Below are positions 5,778-9,140 of a DNA stretch of 9,140 nucleotides, in pieces. Origin of the DNA: Calidifonticultor sp964387355 (GTDB lineage Bacteria > Actinomycetota > Humimicrobiia > Humimicrobiales > Humimicrobiaceae); the NCBI GenBank assembly GCA_964387355.1, contig CAYLWJ010000021.1, positions 1 to 9,140 of the forward strand, given 5' to 3'. Below the pieces are notes generated by a model. The model was not told the origin of the DNA. It saw only the letters and a program-made list of their open reading frames with translations, and searched no databases. Position 1 is the first letter of the stretch; every line of letters begins with the position of its first letter. A program made the translations under genes and the position numbers.

Positions 5778-6899
5778 ATGAATATTATTGAAAAAATTGA
5801 TGAACATGTAATTTATAGCAATCCATTACCTCAATTGAAGAGCAGACATGGCTTTTTTCCCGGTATAGTACAATTACACTCTAAAGAGCTCATTGCACTT
5901 TTTGTAATAGGTGAAGCTTTTGAGTCTGTTGATTGTGGTGTATTTGTATCTCGTTCAAAAGATTTAGGTAAAACATGGAAATTACAAGGTCCTTTATATG
6001 AAAAAAAAGATTTAAATTTGGAATTTCCTGTATCAGACTTCTTAAAACCTACTTTGCTAAGCAACGGAACCTTAATAGCTATTGGTTATCGTTTTCATAG
6101 ACGTGATTGCGATTTACCAATAGGCAACCCTAAAGGTGGGGTATTGCCAGGTGATAATATATTTTCGTTTTCAATAGATGAAGGCAGAACATGGACTATA
6201 CCAGAAACTATAAAGCATAATTACCCAGAGCTTCTGGAAATTTCAGGACCATGTATTGAAACAAAATCTGGTGTACTAATGGCTTCTGCTTGTCCTTACT
6301 TTATGTGGGATGGTTCAAATCCTACTGGCCAGGTTGGAATTTTATTAACAAGTAAAGATAGGGGTTTAAGTTGGGATGCTTCTACTTATTATTTTAAAAC
6401 AGAATATAATAAAATTAGCTCATGGGAATCAAGAATGTGTGAAATGCAAAAAGGACGAATCGTTATTATTTTTTGGGCTTATGACCATTTAGAAAAAAAA
6501 CATTTACCTAATTATATTGTAGTTTCACATGATAATGGAATAAATTGGTCTGAACCAATTAATACAGGGGTTATGGGTCAATCATCTAACCTAATATATC
6601 TTGGAGAAGAAAAATTATTAACTATTCATGCACATCGTGAAGGGAATTTGGGTTTATATGTACGTTTAATTGATTTTTCAAATGATAAGTGGAAAATAAT
6701 TGAAGAGAATATTATCTGGGGTAATGGTAAATTATCAAAAGATAGTAGCAAAAGTATTACTGAAGAATGGTCTAATCTTAAATTTGGACAGCCTTCTCTT
6801 CTTAGGTTGAACAACGGGGAGATTCTTGCAACACACTGGTGCATTGAAAATTGCCAAGGTAAAATTATAACACATCGCCTACGCATTAATTTAAATTAA
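5778..6899 (+). CDS. cytosolic sialidase-superfamily (Asp-box/BNR) beta-propeller protein
   Basis: The product has 373 residues and carries four Asp boxes (S-x-D-x-G-x-T/S/N-W): SKDLGKTW (60-67), SIDEGRTW (132-139), SKDRGLSW (192-199) and SHDNGINW (250-257). Their spacing of roughly 60-70 residues is that of a six-bladed sialidase-type propeller, and the length suits a single catalytic domain. There is no signal peptide or membrane segment, so it should act in the cytosol on imported material. I cannot find a clear FRIP arginine motif near the N-terminus (the local sequence is RHGFFPG). True exo-sialidase activity is therefore uncertain; another glycosidase, lyase or isomerase role is possible. 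I take ATG 5778 over the in-frame TTG at 5754 because the extra eight residues are hydrophobic and unlike the family. Neither start has a ribosome site. Confidence 0.85.
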   Translation: MNIIEKIDEHVIYSNPLPQLKSRHGFFPGIVQLHSKELIALFVIGEAFESVDCGVFVSRSKDLGKTWKLQGPLYEKKDLNLEFPVSDFLKPTLLSNGTLIAIGYRFHRRDCDLPIGNPKGGVLPGDNIFSFSIDEGRTWTIPETIKHNYPELLEISGPCIETKSGVLMASACPYFMWDGSNPTGQVGILLTSKDRGLSWDASTYYFKTEYNKISSWESRMCEMQKGRIVIIFWAYDHLEKKHLPNYIVVSHDNGINWSEPINTGVMGQSSNLIYLGEEKLLTIHAHREGNLGLYVRLIDFSNDKWKIIEENIIWGNGKLSKDSSKSITEEWSNLKFGQPSLLRLNNGEILATHWCIENCQGKIITHRLRINLN

Positions 6900-6918
6900 T
6901 ACACATATTAATACATAT
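6895..6918 (+). repeat. 12-bp tandem duplication at the end of the propeller gene
   Basis: ATTAATACACAT (6895-6906) is followed directly by ATTAATACATAT (6907-6918), 11/12 identical. The first unit overlaps the last codon and stop of the upstream gene. It is probably a small slippage duplication; no function is evident. Confidence 0.5.
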
Positions 6919-6951
6919 AGTTAAAATTTTTATTTGTTAAATAAAATTATG

Positions 6952-6979
6952 TTGACTTTAATTTTATATATGATATATT
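6952..6979 (+). promoter_or_regulatory. promoter for the oxidoreductase-regulator operon
   Basis: TTGACT (6952-6957, 5/6 match) is followed after 16 bp by TATATT (6974-6979, 5/6 match). An extended -10 TG at 6971-6972 gives TGATATATT. This is the best-formed promoter in the window. Transcription would begin near 6986, leaving a long leader before the ATG at 7328. Confidence 0.5.
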
Positions 6980-7044
6980 ATATATAATTTATCTTAATTT
7001 GTATTAATATCAATAAATTCTTTTTTTAAAAATAAATTATTTAA

Positions 7045-7106
7045 AACTTAGATAAATCTATTTTTAGTCATTAAAGATTTGCAGAAATTATCTAAAAAAC
7101 TAAGTT
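7045..7106 (+). promoter_or_regulatory. nested inverted repeats in the leader RNA
   Basis: TTAGATAA (7048-7055) is the exact complement of TTATCTAA (7088-7095). Inside it, AAATCT (7054-7059) pairs with AGATTT (7075-7080). Further in, TTTA (7063-7066) pairs with TAAA (7072-7075), competing with the last of these for one base. AACTTAG (7045-7051) can alternatively pair with CTAAGTT (7100-7106). The mutually exclusive pairings could allow switching, but the stems are A-T rich and no T-tract terminator is evident. Confidence 0.35.
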
Positions 7107-7327
7107 AAAAAATTGTTAATGCTGTTAATTAATATAATTGAATTAAAATAAATTAAATTAATGTAGTAAATATATTTTTAAAAATATCTGATTAGGCTTT
7201 GGACAAAGTTTTAAGGATAAATAAATATATACAAGTACAAGTAATATAGTTATTTGATTATTTTAATGAATAATATAATTAAAATTTTAGATAAATAATT
7301 AAAATAATTAAAAAAAAGGGAAATTAT

Positions 7328-8350
7328 ATGAATTTTTTAGTAATAGGCCTTGGGTCTATGGGAAAAAGACGAATAAGAAACCTTTTAGCTTTGGGTATAA
7401 ATACTTCAAATATTTTTGGCTTTGATATTAGAGAGGATCGAAGAATAGAAGCCAAGAGTAAATATGATATATTAATTGTTGAGGATTTTAATAGTATTTA
7501 TAAGTTAATTAATAAAATAGATGCTTTAATAATATCTACTCCACCTGATCACCATTTAAAATATCAGAAATATGCTATTGAAAACAATAAACATTTCTTT
7601 TGTGAAGCGGGATTATTTAAAGAGGGTATAAAAAAAATTTTGGATGATGCAAAATCTAAAGGTATAAAAGCTATTCCTTCAAAAACCCCTATACTACTTA
7701 GTGAAAGAAAAATTATAAAAAGGCTTATTGAAGATAATTTTATAGGAAAACCACTTGTTTTTAATTATCACTCTGGGCAATATCTCCCATACTGGCATGG
7801 TTGGTACGAAGATTTTAGTGATTTTTATGTTTCAAAAAGAAAAACGGGCGGTGCTAGAGAGATGGTTGCTTTTCAATTAACATGGCTTAGATGGGTTTTT
7901 GGAGAAGTTGAGAAAGTATTTTGTACGAAAGGAAAATTAAGTCCTGATTTTCAAGCAGATATTGACGATACTTATAATCTTGTTTGTATTTTTAAAAGTG
8001 GTATTTTTGGCAACATTATTATTGATGTGATTACCAAACCAATAATTGAATCTTTTGAACTTTCAGGTACTAAAGGTTTGTTACATTGCAATTATTATTA
8101 TGAAAGCAGCGTAAAGGTTAAGCTTGATGGAGAAAATGATTGGCTAACTTTTGAAGTTGGAAAGGAGACTGTTGAGAGTGGTTACCATAGAGGTGAAGAA
8201 ATATATATAGAAGAAATGAAGGATTTTATCGACTGTATAAAAACAGATAAAGACTATGGACATACATACGATGATGAACTTAAATCAATTAAAGTTTTAG
8301 AATTGGCTGAAAAAAGTGCAGAAAGTGGAAAAATAATAAAAGTTTATTAA
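7328..8350 (+). CDS. Gfo/Idh/MocA-family oxidoreductase with altered catalytic motifs
   Basis: This is a 340-residue protein with an N-terminal Rossmann fold: FLVIGLGSMGKRR (residues 3-15) is the NAD(P) motif and ALIISTPPDHH (66-76) the next conserved strand. The family normally has E-K-P after this strand, with Lys catalytic; here the segment reads FCEAG (91-95). The second signature, usually GxHxxD before a W/Y-x-FG, reads AFQLTWLRWVFG (181-192), with Gln in place of His and Trp in place of Asp. A YLPYWHGWY stretch (152-160) resembles the YLPxWHPWxxY seen in Gfo/Idh members of nonulosonate and polysaccharide gene clusters. The role is probably redox or redox-assisted conversion of a sugar or sugar acid, but the chemistry may differ from standard dehydrogenases. 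AAGGGA (7316-7321) is 6 nt before the ATG. The GntR gene follows after 21 bp, evidently in the same operon. Confidence 0.88.
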   Translation: MNFLVIGLGSMGKRRIRNLLALGINTSNIFGFDIREDRRIEAKSKYDILIVEDFNSIYKLINKIDALIISTPPDHHLKYQKYAIENNKHFFCEAGLFKEGIKKILDDAKSKGIKAIPSKTPILLSERKIIKRLIEDNFIGKPLVFNYHSGQYLPYWHGWYEDFSDFYVSKRKTGGAREMVAFQLTWLRWVFGEVEKVFCTKGKLSPDFQADIDDTYNLVCIFKSGIFGNIIIDVITKPIIESFELSGTKGLLHCNYYYESSVKVKLDGENDWLTFEVGKETVESGYHRGEEIYIEEMKDFIDCIKTDKDYGHTYDDELKSIKVLELAEKSAESGKIIKVY

Positions 8351-8371
8351 ATTCATTAAGGAATAATAAAA

Positions 8372-9028
8372 TTGGTTAAAAGTAAATCTAAAATAAATAA
8401 AAAACTTTTAGCTGATCAAATTTATGAAACTCTTAAGTCAAGATTAATAAATGAAGTATATTTACCTGGTTACAGGTTAAAAGATAGAGAACTTGCAAGA
8501 GAATTTGGAGTTAGCTCTATACCTGTAAGGGAAGCAATAAGAATTCTTAAAGCAGAAGGTTTTGTTGATATAATCCCATATAAAGGAGCAATAGTAGCTG
8601 ATTTTAAAAATCAAAAATATATTAAAGATATATATGAAGTTAGGATTATGATAGAGCAGTTTTCAGTTGAAAAAGTTATTAAAAATATTAATTCTAAGAT
8701 TATTGAAAATATAGAAAAACGTTTAAATGAGATAAAGAAAACTTGCAATAAGAAAGGCTATGAAAATACTTTTGTCGATTCAGCATTTCATAGAGAAATT
8801 GTTAAATCAGCGGGCAATCCATATATTTTAAATATTTTTGATAATATAAAGTTTCAGTTACCTTACTTAGATAAAAATACCCTAGATCAAAATGTAATTA
8901 ATGATGTTATAGTAAGCTGTAATAGCTACGAGGATCATAAAAAAATACTCGATTATATTATTGCTAAAGATGTGGAAAAAGCTAAACAAGAAATTAAAAA
9001 TCATTTAACACATTTTATTAAAGAGTGA
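8372..9028 (+). CDS. GntR-family transcriptional regulator with FCD domain
   Basis: This is a 218-residue regulator. Residues about 12-75 form the GntR winged helix-turn-helix: LADQIYETLKSRLINEVYLP, then LKDRELAREFGVSSIPVREA, then the wing after LKAEGFVDI. Residues about 85-216 form the helical FCD ligand domain. Its metal/ligand residues appear intact: Asp136 and His140 (DSAFH), His189 (EDHKKIL) and His211 (NHLTHF). Members of this subfamily usually repress catabolic operons and respond to sugar acids, carboxylates or amino acids, which fits the cluster. The start is TTG at 8372, with TAAGGA (8357-8362) 9 nt upstream; no in-frame ATG lies before the conserved domain. It is the second gene of the operon beginning at 7328. 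It may bind the palindrome at 222-233 (inference). Confidence 0.93.
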   Translation: MVKSKSKINKKLLADQIYETLKSRLINEVYLPGYRLKDRELAREFGVSSIPVREAIRILKAEGFVDIIPYKGAIVADFKNQKYIKDIYEVRIMIEQFSVEKVIKNINSKIIENIEKRLNEIKKTCNKKGYENTFVDSAFHREIVKSAGNPYILNIFDNIKFQLPYLDKNTLDQNVINDVIVSCNSYEDHKKILDYIIAKDVEKAKQEIKNHLTHFIKE

Positions 9029-9121
9029 AAAAATTAGCATTAAAAATAATATTTTGTTTTAAAAGTTTTGTACCTATAAATATAAATTAAAATTATTTAA
9101 AATTATTAATTTTTTTATTCG

Positions 9122-9138
9122 ATATGTTAACGTTAATA
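9122..9138. promoter_or_regulatory. LacI/cre-like operator, copy 2
   Basis: ATATGTTAACGTTAATA matches the site at 226-242 at 16 of 17 positions and contains the perfect 10-bp palindrome TTAACGTTAA centred on CG. It lies at the end of the window, about 95 bp after the regulator gene, behind a T-rich tract as in copy 1. It probably controls a gene that starts to the right of the window, on the + strand. Confidence 0.5.
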
Positions 9139-9140
9139 AA

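Larger units (their letters stand above)
6900..7327 (+). other. 427-bp AT-rich intergenic region with promoter and structured leader
   Basis: No gene is supported in any frame. The region contains a tandem duplication (to 6918), an A-T-only hairpin (6925-6948) without a T tract, a good promoter (6952-6979), a nested inverted-repeat structure (7045-7106), and a direct repeat TGTTAAT-GC-TGTTAAT (7114-7129). The leader from about 6986 to 7327 is roughly 340 nt. It contains no CG dinucleotide core like the operator at 226-242, so the downstream pair of genes is probably controlled differently. I recognise no known riboswitch. Confidence 0.5.

Noticed and set aside
6925..6948. A-T-only hairpin after the propeller gene
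   Set aside because: It has no G-C pairs and no T tract, and such pairings are common in DNA of this composition.
7114..7129. TGTTAAT-GC-TGTTAAT direct repeat as a third operator
   Set aside because: It lacks the CG centre and the inverted symmetry of the 226-242 and 9122-9138 sites, and lies well inside the leader.
1..9140. CRISPR arrays, insertion sequences, tRNA or rRNA genes
   Set aside because: I saw no regularly spaced repeats, transposase-like protein, terminal inverted repeats, or recognisable tRNA/rRNA sequence.

Overview
The window is a strongly AT-rich stretch of a bacterial genome, with all recognisable genes on the + strand. The code is standard: TGG is used for Trp and TGA serves as a stop. 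Features that suggest a low-GC anaerobic lineage are Shine-Dalgarno-led genes, a sugar-binding lipoprotein with a TTAAE-type linker, and an FCD-type GntR regulator. Clostridia-like Firmicutes, or Atribacterota and related candidate phyla whose sugar-binding lipoproteins I recall carrying such linkers, would both fit. Sequence alone does not decide this, and no rRNA or tRNA is present.

Layout. Bases 1-545 are non-coding except perhaps for a short gene tail at the left edge. They hold a likely promoter (199-227), an operator-like site (226-242) and a long leader containing an orphan perfect Shine-Dalgarno sequence. An ABC importer of the CUT1 (MalEFG) type follows: a binding lipoprotein (546-1907), a MalF-like permease (about 2012-2917, apparently with a non-ATG start) and a MalG-like permease (2936-3808). 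No ATPase is encoded here. Next is a fumarate-reductase-type flavoprotein cut in two by a one-base frameshift (3929-4579 and 4581-5666). After a putative terminator comes a cytosolic Asp-box beta-propeller of the sialidase superfamily (5778-6899). A 427-bp AT-rich gap carries a good promoter and a structured leader. It precedes a Gfo/Idh/MocA-type oxidoreductase with altered catalytic motifs (7328-8350) and, 21 bp later, a GntR/FCD regulator (8372-9028).

How the genes fit together (inference). The cluster looks like a substrate-induced uptake and catabolism locus for a sugar, sugar acid or glycoside. The transporter would import it, the cytosolic propeller would cleave or isomerise it, the flavoprotein and NAD(P)-type enzyme would perform redox steps, and GntR would sense a metabolite. 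Substrate identity cannot be read from the sequence. The Asp-box protein and the Gfo/Idh protein together loosely recall sialic-acid (nonulosonate) loci, but no sialic-acid lyase, kinase or epimerase gene is visible.

The most notable non-coding signal is a 17-bp site with a TTAWCGTTAA core. It occurs with one mismatch just downstream of the first promoter (226-242) and again at the very right end (9122-9138). It resembles LacI-family/cre operators and suggests that the next gene to the right belongs to the same regulon.
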